DNA of 64,000 bases from Pelosinus sp. (GTDB lineage: Bacteria; Bacillota; Negativicutes; DSM-13327): assembly GCA_029239675.1 (NCBI GenBank), contig JARBUM010000002.1, positions 1-64,000 of the forward strand. The letters are read 5' to 3'. The position numbers and the translations under genes are program-made. How positions within the stretch are numbered: the stretch's first letter is position 1; the number at the start of each line of letters is the position of its first letter. This document shows positions 26,981 to 37,851 of the stretch, piece after piece. The notes beneath the pieces were generated by a model, which searched no databases, was not told where the DNA came from, and saw nothing but the letters and a program-made list of their open reading frames with translations.

Positions 26981-27931
26981 CTATAAATAAATATGCGTGC
27001 CCGTTTTTCCAGCTACTGCTGCTTCCAGTGATGCTGGATTAGTAATGATGGCTTTCTTACCACCGCTTTCCAGGAAATTGATTACAGCTTGAATTTTGGG
27101 CAACATACTACCAGGAGCAAAATGTTCTTTTTGGACATATTGCTTTAGTTCCATCACCGTGACTGAATCCAATGCTATTTCATCTGCTTTCCCATAATTT
27201 AAATATACCTTTGGCACACCTGTTGAAATAACGAGCAAATCAGCTTTTATTTTCGTCGCTAGCAAACTGGAGGCAAAATCCTTATCAATGACGGCATCTA
27301 TACCCGTTAGTGTACCATCAGCCTGTTTAATCACAGGAATACCACCACCGCCGACTGCTACAAGACAATATCCATCTCCAACCAGTTTTCTAATAACATC
27401 CTCTTCAACAATTTTTTGGGGAAGTGGAGAAGCAACAACACGACGATATCCTCTACCAGCATCATTTACTAATATCCAGCTAGGGTTTTCAGCCTTAATT
27501 TCTTGAACTTGTTGTTCAGAATAATAAGAACCAATCGGTTTGGTTGGATTGCCAAAAGCCGGATCTTCTACATCTACAACCACCTGCGTAACAACAGTAA
27601 CAGCAGACTTATCAAGTTTTCTTCTTCTAAATTCATTGTCCATAGCCTGTTGTATCTGATAACCAATTGCCCCTTGAGTATCAGCCCCACAACTTACTAA
27701 AGGTACAGGATGCATTCCTGCGGTTACCATGGCAATTTCCGATCTCCTTAGAATAAAACCTATTTGAGGACCATTACCATGGGTAATAACTACATCATAG
27801 CCTTGTTCAATGATACTAGTGATGCAACTTGCGGTTTCACAAACAGCACCATATTGATCCTCTACCGTTTGATGGTCATTGTCGCGAATCAAAGAATTAC
27901 CTCCAATAGCGATAACAGCCAATCTCTTCAT
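26981..27931 (-). CDS. arcC: Carbamate kinase (YqeA/ArcC family)
   Basis: A 316-residue amino-acid-kinase-fold enzyme with AIGGNSLI, THGNGPQIGFILRRSE, VSCGADTQGAIGYQIQQ and VAVGGGGIPV. It turns carbamoyl phosphate plus ADP into ATP plus carbamate (CO2 and NH3). Next to ygeW, 2 bases upstream, it can harvest ATP from the carbamoyl groups released during purine or ureido-compound breakdown, the substrate-level phosphorylation step of this pathway. It is followed by an intrinsic terminator. Confidence 0.95.
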   Translation of the reverse strand: MKRLAVIAIGGNSLIRDNDHQTVEDQYGAVCETASCITSIIEQGYDVVITHGNGPQIGFILRRSEIAMVTAGMHPVPLVSCGADTQGAIGYQIQQAMDNEFRRRKLDKSAVTVVTQVVVDVEDPAFGNPTKPIGSYYSEQQVQEIKAENPSWILVNDAGRGYRRVVASPLPQKIVEEDVIRKLVGDGYCLVAVGGGGIPVIKQADGTLTGIDAVIDKDFASSLLATKIKADLLVISTGVPKVYLNYGKADEIALDSVTVMELKQYVQKEHFAPGSMLPKIQAVINFLESGGKKAIITNPASLEAAVAGKTGTHIYL

Positions 27932-27933
27932 AT

Positions 27934-28938
27934 TTATCTTCCACCCATTAAGAGAGTCATAACTGCTTTCGCAGTATGTAGACGATTTTCGGCTTCATCA
28001 TAAACAATAGAATGGGGACCATCAATCACTGTATCCTCTACTTCATTATTTCGATCAGCAGGTAGAGCATGCATATACATAACCTTTTTGTCTGCAGTAG
28101 CTATTTTAGCTTCCGTACATTTCCATGATTTTTGAGCCATCAGCTTATCATCCACCACAGATACAGAACCAGAGGCAGCGACACCTGTTTGATCGTTCAC
28201 CCAATTACCCCAGTTTTTGGGAATTACAATATGAGCGCCTTCATAAGCTTGGGCTTCATCATTGGTAATGGTTACAGTACCACCATATTGCGCAGCATTG
28301 GCTTTTGCTTGCTCAATAACCCAATCAGGAAGTTCCCAGCCTTTCGGGTGAGCCAGCCATACATCCATGCCATAACGAGGGAATACCAGAAGCTGGGATA
28401 CAGGTACAGAAATGGGCTTCTTGTGACTTTCAGCATAAGCCCAGATAATAGATACTTTAATGCGTTTTAAATCACCAAGTTTTTCTTTCATGGTCATCAG
28501 GTCTGCTAAAGCTTGGAAGGGGTGGTAAAGATCACACTGCAGATTCATAACAGGAGCTGTGGACCATTTAGCCATTTCATTCAGATATTTATTGCCATAT
28601 CCCCAATTGCAGTAACGGCAGGCAATGGCATGACCGAAACGAGAAAGAATAATGGCTGTATCTTTAGCACTTTCTCCATGAGCAATTTGCATACTGCTGG
28701 AATCTAGAAAACCAGCATGACCGCCAAGTTGTGCAAAACCAGCTTCCATGGAATTTCTTGTGCGAGTAGATTGTTCAAAGAACATTAGGAACATGGATTG
28801 GTTTGGTAAATAGTTAGTAGGAACACCCATTGCAAATTTTCTTTTAAGATCTAGTGAAACTTCTAACATCGTATCGACTTCTTCTTTCGTGAAATCTTCT
28901 AAATTGATAAAATGTCTTCCGCGAAAAATGGATTGCAT
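27934..28938 (-). CDS. ygeW: YgeW-type knotted carbamoyltransferase
   Basis: A 334-residue aspartate/ornithine-transcarbamylase homologue. The carbamoyl-phosphate motif is FEQSTRTRNSME near 54-65, the HPFQAL motif follows CDLY near 139-144, and the HCLP loop reads MHALP near 292. It transfers carbamoyl from an unidentified ureido substrate to phosphate or the reverse. It is clearly shorter than the E. coli YgeW I recall (about 396 residues). Located between ygeY and carbamate kinase, the expected order in purine clusters. Confidence 0.93.
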   Translation of the reverse strand: MQSIFRGRHFINLEDFTKEEVDTMLEVSLDLKRKFAMGVPTNYLPNQSMFLMFFEQSTRTRNSMEAGFAQLGGHAGFLDSSSMQIAHGESAKDTAIILSRFGHAIACRYCNWGYGNKYLNEMAKWSTAPVMNLQCDLYHPFQALADLMTMKEKLGDLKRIKVSIIWAYAESHKKPISVPVSQLLVFPRYGMDVWLAHPKGWELPDWVIEQAKANAAQYGGTVTITNDEAQAYEGAHIVIPKNWGNWVNDQTGVAASGSVSVVDDKLMAQKSWKCTEAKIATADKKVMYMHALPADRNNEVEDTVIDGPHSIVYDEAENRLHTAKAVMTLLMGGR

Positions 28939-28989
28939 AACAGTTATCCCCCTATTTTTTTGTAGATGATGAATCCATCTACATCAATA

Positions 28990-30237
28990 TTATTTATTTA
29001 CAATATTTGTTGTGTGAGCAGGCATTTTAGCAGCGTACTTCTTACTATACATTATGGGAATCACTGCATATACAGCTGCACAATTGATCAGTTCTTTCTT
29101 CCAAGTACATTCGTTTGGTGCGTGTGCCTGATCTTCATGCCCAGGACCAAAACCAATACAGGGAATACCATAACGTCCCATAATAGAAACTCCATTGGTG
29201 GAGAATGTCCATTTGTCCACCTTAGGATCCTCTTTAAATAGACCTTTATAGGAATCGACTACCGTATGACAAACTGGATGACCATCTTCAATCAACCATG
29301 TTGGAAAGTAACACTCTGTAGGATAAACTAAATTAGTATAAGATGGCCTTTCATATTGATACATCGAAACTTCTGCCTTTGCAGCTTTAACGGATGGGAG
29401 ATTCTTAATTTGCTGGATCGCAAATTCACCCGTTTCACCAACTGTTAATCTCCTATCAATGGAAATCCAACAACTATCAGCCACTGCACAACGAGAAGGT
29501 GAAGTATGAAAAATTTCTGAAACAGTCAAACTACCTTTTCCCAAGAAATCATGATCGACTAGGTTTTCATGAAGAGCTTTCAAATCCTGAAGAATACCAG
29601 CCATTTTATAAATTGCATTATCACCGCGCTCAGGAGCTGATCCATGACAGCTTACCCCTTTGGTAACTACTTTTATTTCCATGCGGCCTCTTTGTCCTCT
29701 GTAAATCTTGCCATCTGTTGGCTCGGTAATAAGAACAAATTCTGGTCTTAGCTGATCTTCATTTATGATATATTGCCAGCAAAGCCCATCACAATCTTCC
29801 TCTTGTACAGAACCAACAACCACTAATGTGTAATCATCCTCCAGTTGAAGTTCTTTAATGATTTTTCCAGCATACACCATGGACGCCATACCACCTTCTT
29901 GGTCACTGCTACCACGGCCAATGATGATTTCATCATCTTCATGCCCTTTAAAAGGGTCATATATCCAATTTTCAGGATTGCCAATACCCACCGTATCAAT
30001 ATGAGCATCCATAGCAATTACATGTTTACCGTGACCAATATATCCAAAGATATTTCCCATTGGGTCAATTTCTACTTTATCAAAACCGACCTGTTCCATT
30101 TCTTCCTTTATGCGTAAGACGACTTTTTCTTCTTGGCAGCTTTCACTAGGAATAGCAATCATATCGCGAAGGAACTTACTCATTTCAGGCTCGTATTTTT
30201 TTGCTAATTCTAATACTTTCTCAAAATCAACTTTCAA
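28990..30237 (-). CDS. ygeY: YgeY-family M20 peptidase-like hydrolase
   Basis: A 415-residue zinc amidohydrolase of the M20 family, starting with TTG at 30237 after GAGGAGG. Metal-site motifs are MDAHIDTVG near 76-84, [10 protein letters not shown] near 108-117, and EEDCDG near 147. YgeY occurs in selenium/purine clusters and is proposed to cleave an amide bond in a ureido-acid or diaminopropionate derivative. It lies between ygfK and ygeW; a 150-base gap separates it from ygfK. Confidence 0.92.
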   Translation of the reverse strand: MKVDFEKVLELAKKYEPEMSKFLRDMIAIPSESCQEEKVVLRIKEEMEQVGFDKVEIDPMGNIFGYIGHGKHVIAMDAHIDTVGIGNPENWIYDPFKGHEDDEIIIGRGSSDQEGGMASMVYAGKIIKELQLEDDYTLVVVGSVQEEDCDGLCWQYIINEDQLRPEFVLITEPTDGKIYRGQRGRMEIKVVTKGVSCHGSAPERGDNAIYKMAGILQDLKALHENLVDHDFLGKGSLTVSEIFHTSPSRCAVADSCWISIDRRLTVGETGEFAIQQIKNLPSVKAAKAEVSMYQYERPSYTNLVYPTECYFPTWLIEDGHPVCHTVVDSYKGLFKEDPKVDKWTFSTNGVSIMGRYGIPCIGFGPGHEDQAHAPNECTWKKELINCAAVYAVIPIMYSKKYAAKMPAHTTNIVNK

Positions 30238-30387
30238 AAGGTCAACCTCCTCTAAGATTTTCTGTCTCTATATACACTATTTTTGACTTGTATTTGTTAT
30301 CATTGTTATCTTACTGATATCTTTATGTTAATACCAAATGCAATATTACAACTTCTTTAGTTACCTCGAGGATATGTCTTCCAATTA

Positions 30388-33300
30388 TTAAGACATCTTT
30401 TTAGATTCCTTAATTCCGTAATTTGCGGAATTTTCAAATAAAAAAGGCAATGATGTAGTTATACCTCGATAGATAACTGCCATCTGTGCAGCTTCCCGAA
30501 TTGACAGTATCCCTGTAAACAGTTTTTTTACTGTCATCTTCTGAATCACAAAATCCGAAGATAAATGGACTGCAACCAATGAACTGACAAAAACTAGACC
30601 ATCTTTTTCTACAGAAAGTTTAGATTCCAAGCCACCAGTTTTACAGCGAATGGTATTATCTTCTATGTAGAACGCATTATTTTCTTCTTGTAAAAAATCA
30701 CTTTCTTTAAGAAATAACCTCGGCTTATCTATATAAGGCATACCATTATGAACACAGAAGGAAGCACAGTTACCACACTCATTGCAGAAATCATCAAGAT
30801 GAACAATTTGGCGTTTTTGATTAACCTGAAAGATTTCTTTTCCCACAATAATTAGTTTGCCATTTTGACAAGCAAGTTTAGATAGCGTTGTTCTGATTGG
30901 TGAAATAGTATACGTATAATTAGCCCTATTGGGACATACCTCAACACATTTGTCACAGAGAATAGAACATTGCATACAACGAGCTGCTTCTTGGCGAGCG
31001 GCCTCTGCCGTAAAGGTTTGCTCAACATGATTGAAATTCATACGCTCAGCTAATGGAAGTATCTTTGCTTTCTGTCGCTCTTCTTTTCTAGCACGAACTT
31101 GTTTTACTTCTATAAGATCTTTTTCGGAAAGGGCGACTTGAGGAGAAATCTCTTGTTCAAAAGCAATACCAAGCTCATGGCAAATAGCCTCTGCAGCTCG
31201 GCGTCCATCCGCACAAGCCTGAATAATAATTGCTGGACCGCGTGCTACATCGCCTCCTGCATATATAGCTTTTCTGCTCGTTTTTCCTGTTTTATCATCT
31301 ACTACAACAGCACCGTTTTTATTTAGAGATAAGGAATGTCCCTTAAGGAAGGCAATATCTGGACGTTGTCCAATAGCGACAATAATAGAATCTGCCTTTA
31401 TTTCGAACTCACTGCCAGGAATACTCACTACTTTTCTCCGACCATCCTCATCAACTTCATCTAATCGATTACGTAAACACTCCAGTGCCGCTACTCGACC
31501 TTCTTTTAAAATCACTCGAATTGGCATGACAAGTTCTTCTATGGTATTGCCTTCACGAAATAATTCTTCCTTTTCTTCATCCGTTGCTGGCATCTCCTGT
31601 TTTGTTCGCCGATAAACAATTTTTACCGGCTTCCCTGTAATTCTCTGCGCTGTACGCGCCCCATCCATAGCTGTATTGCCACCACCAATTACCAGGACGT
31701 TTGAACCTAAGTCCAGCCTTTCTCCTTTGGTTACGCATTCTAGCAAATCCAAAGCCGCATAAACACCTTTTCCTTCTATCCCAGGAATATTCAAAGAAGC
31801 ATCTTTCGGAAAACCACAAGCCACATATACAGCATCAAAACCAGATTTCAACAAATCTTCTGGGGGGGTAGTAATGGGATGTGAAAGCTCTATTTTTACT
31901 CCCAGGTCGGTTATGCGAGAAAGATCCTCTTGTACTACCTTATATGGAATTCGAAAAGCTGGAGCAATTGCCGGCATACCACCAGCCTTATTTTTCGCCT
32001 CATAAATAGTAGTTTGAATACCATTCAATGCTAAGAAAGAAGCTGCAGCTAACCCAGAAGGCCCTCCACCGATTATAGCTACCTTCTTGCTGTTTTTCTT
32101 GGGGAGCTGCCTCTTGACCTGCCCTTTTTCAACAGCAAAGCGTTTTAGGGCTCTGATTGCTACGGGTTCATCGTAGTTATTTCGTGTACAGCGAGTCTGG
32201 CAGAGATGCGTACAAATATAACCATTTATTGCTGGTAAAGGATTACGTGCTACAATCACTTCCAGAGCTTTATCATATTCGCCTTGGGAAATCCACCAAA
32301 CATATTCAGGAACATCCTGGCACACTGCGCATTGCTCTTTACAAGGAGCCGTAACACAATCAAAAACATTAAGCCCAGAAGCTACCTTAGGCAATCCATG
32401 AGGATAATAACTTTTTTTGTAACGTTCATTGATGAGCGCTTCAGCCGCTGCTTTTTCTAAATGAATCATTTTATTGCTGGCAAGCTCATCCAGACTGACC
32501 ACGCCACACCGTGCCATGTCATTCTGTAAATTTTCCAGGTATTGAATAAACCTAGAGTAGCCGCCTGGCTTTAATAAATCAGTGGCAACAGTTACAGTTT
32601 TCGCACCAGATGCTAATATTTCAGTCAAATTAAAGGCATCGGCTCCAGCAGAATAGGAAACATATAAATCACCTTGAAAATCTTGAAGTATTTTATAATA
32701 CAAGTTCATTGCTATAGGATACAAAGCCCGCCCCGACATATACATCTCATCTCCAGGCAAATGCCCTTTATGATTTGCTACAGCCAACGTATTGGTCAGT
32801 TTTATGCCAAATATTAAATTTTGTTCTGCAGCAACTTTCTTTAACGTTCTTATCAGTTCTAATGCATGATCATATTGCAAATCATGAGCAAACACAGCAT
32901 CAGGAATGTGAATATTCTTGTAACCTAAATCATCATGGATAATACTCAATAATCTTTCTTTACCTAGGAGAGTAGGATTCAATTTTATAGTCGTATGTAA
33001 TTTTCTCTCTACCATCAAATAACAAGCAATTTTCTCAATTTCATTAGAAGGGCAGCCATGCATAGTCGAAAGCGTCACATTATTAGTAAGCTGAGTAGGA
33101 ATATCAATATCTGCAAAACGTGGAAACTGTTCTCTAAGAATCGCTTTAATTTGAGCAATTTCTTCTGTGGCGTCCGTCATCATATTCATAAAGCGAGTCA
33201 TAGCTGGACTCTTGATTCCTTCGAGATTATAACCTACGCTCATATTAAAGATGGTGCCAACAGGAACATTTTCAAATTCAAGCATGTTGTGTAAGATATG

Positions 33301-33696
33301 AATCAACGCCCAAGCCTTTATATATTCATTAGCAGATTGATTTAATTTCAATTCCTGAGACCATTCCACGTTGTAACCCTCGTCTTCCATATCAATACAT
33401 GGTCTGGAGATATCTAGTTCATCCATAATCTGAACCGTTTTCAGTTCGATAAACCGCCCACCAGACAACCAGGTGCAAATAATATTCTGTGTTAATTGAG
33501 TATGGGGACCTGCTGCTGTACCAATAGGAGTTGCCAGATAATTGCCAAACATATCGGAGATAGCATAAGGATTATCATTTTTTGGTATGTAGAACAAGGA
33601 ACGGTGTATTCCAAAAATGGATTGTTTTTCTTCATATTCTTGCAAAATCCATTTCAGTAAAACAGCAATGGGTTGAACTTTCATTGTGTGAGACAT
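30388..33696 (-). CDS. ygfK: YgfK-type flavin/iron-sulfur oxidoreductase (putative selenate reductase subunit)
   Basis: This 1102-residue protein has an N-terminal dihydroorotate-dehydrogenase-like region (about 40-420), an Fe-S segment of the glutamate-synthase small-subunit kind (CKEQCAVC 452-459, CTHLCQTRC 495-503), an FAD motif IIGGGPSGLAAA at 541-552, an NAD motif VIGGGNTAMDGA at 669-680, and ferredoxin motifs CMQCSILCDKCVEVCP 907-922 and CNECGNCASFC 971-981. It was named for selenate reduction in E. coli, but clusters like this are linked to anaerobic urate breakdown, where it likely reduces a purine ring or feeds electrons to the Mo enzyme. No Sec codon is used. Confidence 0.93.
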   Translation of the reverse strand: MSHTMKVQPIAVLLKWILQEYEEKQSIFGIHRSLFYIPKNDNPYAISDMFGNYLATPIGTAAGPHTQLTQNIICTWLSGGRFIELKTVQIMDELDISRPCIDMEDEGYNVEWSQELKLNQSANEYIKAWALIHILHNMLEFENVPVGTIFNMSVGYNLEGIKSPAMTRFMNMMTDATEEIAQIKAILREQFPRFADIDIPTQLTNNVTLSTMHGCPSNEIEKIACYLMVERKLHTTIKLNPTLLGKERLLSIIHDDLGYKNIHIPDAVFAHDLQYDHALELIRTLKKVAAEQNLIFGIKLTNTLAVANHKGHLPGDEMYMSGRALYPIAMNLYYKILQDFQGDLYVSYSAGADAFNLTEILASGAKTVTVATDLLKPGGYSRFIQYLENLQNDMARCGVVSLDELASNKMIHLEKAAAEALINERYKKSYYPHGLPKVASGLNVFDCVTAPCKEQCAVCQDVPEYVWWISQGEYDKALEVIVARNPLPAINGYICTHLCQTRCTRNNYDEPVAIRALKRFAVEKGQVKRQLPKKNSKKVAIIGGGPSGLAAASFLALNGIQTTIYEAKNKAGGMPAIAPAFRIPYKVVQEDLSRITDLGVKIELSHPITTPPEDLLKSGFDAVYVACGFPKDASLNIPGIEGKGVYAALDLLECVTKGERLDLGSNVLVIGGGNTAMDGARTAQRITGKPVKIVYRRTKQEMPATDEEKEELFREGNTIEELVMPIRVILKEGRVAALECLRNRLDEVDEDGRRKVVSIPGSEFEIKADSIIVAIGQRPDIAFLKGHSLSLNKNGAVVVDDKTGKTSRKAIYAGGDVARGPAIIIQACADGRRAAEAICHELGIAFEQEISPQVALSEKDLIEVKQVRARKEERQKAKILPLAERMNFNHVEQTFTAEAARQEAARCMQCSILCDKCVEVCPNRANYTYTISPIRTTLSKLACQNGKLIIVGKEIFQVNQKRQIVHLDDFCNECGNCASFCVHNGMPYIDKPRLFLKESDFLQEENNAFYIEDNTIRCKTGGLESKLSVEKDGLVFVSSLVAVHLSSDFVIQKMTVKKLFTGILSIREAAQMAVIYRGITTSLPFLFENSANYGIKESKKMS

Positions 33697-33748
33697 ATAA
33701 ATTAGCCTCCTTTAAACGTGCAACATTGTTACTTCACTATCCAGTTGC

Positions 33749-35074
33749 TTAGGCGCTCTTCTTTATAACACTACTTTCACTCTTTGTTCCATTTAGCAAC
33801 GCATTGATTACAATTGCTGCAATGCTTCCTGTAGTAATACCGCTATGTAAAATTACTTGCAGCCAGGTTGGGAAGTTATGATAAAAGTTCGGAACTGCCA
33901 GAGTAATCATACCAAGTCCAAGGCTTATTCCTACCACCATAATATTATGAGTACCTTGAAAGTCAATTTTCGAAAGTGTTTTTATGCCACTTGCAGCAAC
34001 CATACCGAACATGGCAATGCCTGCACCGCCTAAAACAGGACTTGGAATCGCGGCAATAACTGCTGCTAATTTTGGAAACATACCAAGAATGACTAATATG
34101 ACGCCAGCAGCTGCCACAACAAAGCGGCTTTTAACCCGAGTCAATCCCACTAATCCTACATTCTGAGCAAAGGCCGTGTAAGGGAAACTATTTAATATTC
34201 CACCTAGCATAGTTGAGAAACCATCGGCTCGTAAACATCGTGTAAGGTCATCTTCACTAATCGATTTATCAACAATTTCACCAATAGCAATACAGTCACC
34301 TGTTGTTTCCGTCATTACCACTAGCATGACCAATACCATAGCCACAATAGAAGCTACATCAAAAGTCGGTAATCCGAACCAAAAGGGTGTGGTAATACTA
34401 ATCCAACCAGCTTGGGAAACTTGTTCAAAATTAACTAAACCCATAAAAAACGCTATTACTGTACCTACAATCAGGCCTAAAAGGACAGCAATATTACTCA
34501 TAAAGCCTTTAAAATAGCGATAAAATAACAACACTAACATTAAAACAAAAAATGCAAGCCCAATATACTCTATACTAGCAAAATCCTTTGCAGCTGGATT
34601 GCCTCCGCCTGCCCACCTGACTGCTACAGGCATGAGGCTAATTCCTATAATGGTTATAATACTGCCAGTTACTACGGGAGGAAAGAAACGAAGGAGGCGA
34701 CTAAAGTAAGGACTAATAAAATAGGTAACAGCACCAGCTACAATAATGGAACCATAAATTGCTGGTATTCCGTGAGTTGTACCAATAATAATCATCGGGG
34801 TGACAGCCGCAAATGTTACGCCCTGAATCATAGGTATACGGATACCCATATTCCAGAAGCCTAAGGTTTGAATGAGAGTAGCAATTCCACAAGTAAACAA
34901 GTCAGCATTGATTAGAAAAATTAGTTGCTCTTTACTTAACCCTAGAGCATTGGCAATAATTAGAGGAACAGCTACAGCACCTGCATACATTGCTAAAACA
35001 TGTTGTAAACCATAGGTGAACAACTGCCCCGCTGGCAGCATCTCATCAACTGGATGATGTCTGTCTTCCGCCAT
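33749..35074 (-). CDS. NCS2-family xanthine/urate-type permease
   Basis: A 441-residue nucleobase:cation symporter with about 12-14 helices. It has the NCS2 motif TETTGDCIAIGEIV in the middle and QNVGLVGLTRVKSR just after. The N-terminus (QLFTYGLQHVLAMYAGAV) is typical of uracil-xanthine permeases such as YgfU and XanP. It presumably imports urate or xanthine for the enzymes encoded around it. It lies between ssnA and ygfK; substrate within the NCS2 family cannot be fixed by eye. Confidence 0.9.
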   Translation of the reverse strand: MAEDRHHPVDEMLPAGQLFTYGLQHVLAMYAGAVAVPLIIANALGLSKEQLIFLINADLFTCGIATLIQTLGFWNMGIRIPMIQGVTFAAVTPMIIIGTTHGIPAIYGSIIVAGAVTYFISPYFSRLLRFFPPVVTGSIITIIGISLMPVAVRWAGGGNPAAKDFASIEYIGLAFFVLMLVLLFYRYFKGFMSNIAVLLGLIVGTVIAFFMGLVNFEQVSQAGWISITTPFWFGLPTFDVASIVAMVLVMLVVMTETTGDCIAIGEIVDKSISEDDLTRCLRADGFSTMLGGILNSFPYTAFAQNVGLVGLTRVKSRFVVAAAGVILVILGMFPKLAAVIAAIPSPVLGGAGIAMFGMVAASGIKTLSKIDFQGTHNIMVVGISLGLGMITLAVPNFYHNFPTWLQVILHSGITTGSIAAIVINALLNGTKSESSVIKKSA

Positions 35075-35099
35075 TTATATCACTCCATTATTCTAATTT

Positions 35100-36425
35100 T
35101 CACAATCTATTCCATAATTTAGAGCTTAATTCTCGTGCTCTAGCGCATACCTGCGCTTCATCAATGTTCATTAAAATTCTATCCTTCATGATAACCTGAC
35201 CATTAATGACCGTCGTCACTACTCCTCTACCAGAAATACCGAATAAAATATGTCCATTAACATTATTCTCATTTAATACGGTGGGGGGATCATAATCAAC
35301 GACAATGACATCTCCGTAACAGCCCGCAGCTAACTTACCAATTGGACGTGAAAGGTAGAGATTAGCAATCGCCGAGTTATTTTCAAATAACATGGTTGGG
35401 ATTTCTCCCCAAGCAACACTTGGATTACCTTGATCATGCTTATGTAAAATATTAGCTACTTTATAGGATTCGAACATGTCGCTGGTATAACCATCTGTCC
35501 CTAGACCAACCCTAATACCTTTTTTCATTAATTTAAGAATGGGAGCACACCCTACAGCGTTTCCCATATTTGATTCAGGATTATGAACTACATTGGCACC
35601 TTTTGCCTTTAAAATATTCATTTCAGCTTCATCCACATGCACACAATGTACGCTAATTGATTTCGGACCAATCACTCCAAACTCAGCTAATCGTTCTACA
35701 ACTTTCTTCCCATATTTCTTATCCGCATCAGCTTGATCTGCAGCATCTTCTGCTACATGAACATGGAAACCTATTTCCGATCCAGCGTTTGCTGCAGAAC
35801 ACTTTTCAAGAGTATGATTACTTAGCGTCATAGATGCGTGAAGCCCAAACATACCTTGCAGTAAATCATCCTGACTCTGAGCATATTTGATAAACTCAAT
35901 ATTTTCCTGTATCCCCTCTTCCATGATCTCACTACCGTCACGGTCAGATACCTCATAACATAAAGAGCTGCGGATCCCAGCTGCTTTAGTCGCCTTCGCC
36001 ATTTCAAATAAGCTGCCCCGTACTGCGCCTGGACTAGCATGATGATCAAAGATTGTTGTTGTACCGTTCTTGATGCAATCAATCAATACAACCATCCCAC
36101 TATAATAGATATCCTCGATAGTCAAGACCTTATCTAGCCTCCACCATAGACGTTCTAAAATTTCCACAAAGTTTTGTGGTGGCGACTCTTTTGATGACAT
36201 GCCACGTGCAAAGGTGCTATATAAGTGCATATGAGTATTTATCATTCCTGGCATAATAATTTTGCCTTTGACATCCATAAATTCAGCTTTAGGATATTTC
36301 TCCAACATCTTTTCTGTCAAACCCACTTCAGTAATGATATTCCCCTGAATCACTACGCAGCCGTTAGCCAAATATGGCTGATTACTGTCCCGCGTTATCA
36401 CTTTCCCATTGCCAATAAGCAGCAT
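35100..36425 (-). CDS. ssnA: SsnA-type aminohydrolase
   Basis: A 441-residue amidohydrolase-superfamily protein with GMINTHMHLYSTFARG near 56-71, HHASPGA, HVHVAEDAAD near 222, and VGLGTDGYTSDM near 305. SsnA is conserved in purine/selenium clusters, its substrate unproven, probably a deaminase or amidohydrolase of a purine or imidazole intermediate. The ATG at 36425 was chosen because it matches the family N-terminus and follows GAGG; a reading from 36551 would run into the dpaL gene. It lies 22 bases from dpaL. Confidence 0.92.
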   Translation of the reverse strand: MLLIGNGKVITRDSNQPYLANGCVVIQGNIITEVGLTEKMLEKYPKAEFMDVKGKIIMPGMINTHMHLYSTFARGMSSKESPPQNFVEILERLWWRLDKVLTIEDIYYSGMVVLIDCIKNGTTTIFDHHASPGAVRGSLFEMAKATKAAGIRSSLCYEVSDRDGSEIMEEGIQENIEFIKYAQSQDDLLQGMFGLHASMTLSNHTLEKCSAANAGSEIGFHVHVAEDAADQADADKKYGKKVVERLAEFGVIGPKSISVHCVHVDEAEMNILKAKGANVVHNPESNMGNAVGCAPILKLMKKGIRVGLGTDGYTSDMFESYKVANILHKHDQGNPSVAWGEIPTMLFENNSAIANLYLSRPIGKLAAGCYGDVIVVDYDPPTVLNENNVNGHILFGISGRGVVTTVINGQVIMKDRILMNIDEAQVCARARELSSKLWNRL

Positions 36426-36447
36426 GCCTATGACCTCACTTAATCTT

Positions 36448-37665
36448 TTATTCCATGACAGGATACGCTCCATCCCAAACAATACTATGATATTTATCCG
36501 GATCCGTATCTCCTTCGGTACTAAAGAGAAGTATCTTTGAATTTGCGTCAAGACCTAAGAGGGCTTTTACTTCTTTCATTTTTTCATTTGTCATAATGGT
36601 TGCTAGTAGTCCAGCAGTAACTGCACCAGATTCACCTGAGATAACCTGGCAATCTTCTTTCATTGGACTACCCAAAATACGCATTCCCTTTGCCGCCACC
36701 CAATCAGGGCAAGAAACAAACATATCACTAAAGTCCCTTAAAACTTCCCAACTAATGGTGTTGGGTTCACCACAAGCCAAACCAGCCATGATAGTATTAA
36801 GATCACCTGTAACTGCATGGGGGTAACCATCATTTGCTAAAGTTGATTGATACAAACAATCAGCTTGATCTGATTCGACAATTATCGTTTTAGGCCGATT
36901 TTCTCCAAATACAGAAGCAAAGTATCCCTGCACGGCACCAGCTAAAGAACCAACACCTGCTTGAATAAAAATATGGGTTGGTTTGTCAACTTTTAGCTCC
37001 CGTAATTGTTCCAATGCCTCTGCAGCCATGGTACCGTATCCCTGCATAATCCATGTAGGGATTTCCTCATATCCTTCCCAGGCAGTATCTTGAACTACTA
37101 TCCATCCATGTTTTCGTGCTTCTTCCGATGTCATACGCACAGTATCATCATAATTGAGCTCCGTAATATATGCTTCTGCACCCTCTGCCTTAATATTATT
37201 AAGCCGCGTAGCGGAAGATCCTTTAGGCATATATATAATAGACTTTTGTTTCAATTCCTTTGCCGTCCAAGCCACACCACGTCCGTGATTTCCATCTGTT
37301 GTTGTAGTAAAAGTAATTTCGCCAAGTTGTTTCCGTATTTCATCTGAAACTAAAGTATTATAATCCAATTGACCAATATCTTTCCCCAAGCGTTGCGCTA
37401 GATATTTTGCCATAGCAAAAGATCCGCCTAGTACTTTAAAAGCATTTAAGCCAAAACGATAGGACTCATCTTTTACATATACTCCTGAAACCTCTAAATA
37501 CTTAGCTAATTTTTCCAAATTACGTAGGGGTGTGAAATGATATTGCGGAAAACTCTCATGAAATTTTTTCACTTTTTGGACTTCTTTCTCACTTAGAAAA
37601 TCAGTAGAAACCTTTTCTGTTTTTTTCATCATACAATTGACAGCCCATTTAATTTTTTGTTCCAT
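36448..37665 (-). CDS. dpaL: 2,3-Diaminopropionate ammonia-lyase
   Basis: A 405-residue PLP enzyme (YgeX family). The Schiff-base lysine is in LNAFKVLGGSFAMA near 73, the substrate loop in TTTDGNHGRGVAW near 118, and the glycine-rich phosphate loop in QAGVGSLAGAV near 236. It eliminates ammonia from diaminopropionate to give pyruvate. In anaerobic purine breakdown the C2-C3 amine skeleton is thought to reach this enzyme. It is the first gene after the sigma-54 promoter at 37706-37721, thus first in the large operon. Confidence 0.95.
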   Translation of the reverse strand: MEQKIKWAVNCMMKKTEKVSTDFLSEKEVQKVKKFHESFPQYHFTPLRNLEKLAKYLEVSGVYVKDESYRFGLNAFKVLGGSFAMAKYLAQRLGKDIGQLDYNTLVSDEIRKQLGEITFTTTTDGNHGRGVAWTAKELKQKSIIYMPKGSSATRLNNIKAEGAEAYITELNYDDTVRMTSEEARKHGWIVVQDTAWEGYEEIPTWIMQGYGTMAAEALEQLRELKVDKPTHIFIQAGVGSLAGAVQGYFASVFGENRPKTIIVESDQADCLYQSTLANDGYPHAVTGDLNTIMAGLACGEPNTISWEVLRDFSDMFVSCPDWVAAKGMRILGSPMKEDCQVISGESGAVTAGLLATIMTNEKMKEVKALLGLDANSKILLFSTEGDTDPDKYHSIVWDGAYPVME

Positions 37666-37705
37666 ATCTACGCCTCTCTTTTGTTATATCTTCTACACTA
37701 TACTT

Positions 37706-37721
37706 TGCAAGAAATGTGCCA
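37706..37721 (-). promoter_or_regulatory. Sigma-54 promoter of the dpaL operon
   Basis: TGGCAC (37721-37716), a 5-base spacer and TTGCA (37710-37706) fit the -24/-12 consensus exactly. It lies about 40 bases upstream of dpaL and needs an enhancer-binding activator. Confidence 0.9.
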
Positions 37722-37851
37722 GAATTAAGATATATTTTCAATAACTCTTTACAGAATGACATATACAGGTCAACTACTTGTTCTCTTCCCAAATTAATAT
37801 GATATATATAAAACAAAGAAAACGCGTCAACCCAGATCACATGTATAATTT

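Noticed and set aside
30238-30387. A fourth TATCA-N3-TGATA-type site (TATCAGTAAGATA) between ygfK and ygeY
   Set aside because: It has a mismatch in one arm and no -24/-12 promoter nearby, so it is probably chance in AT-rich DNA.
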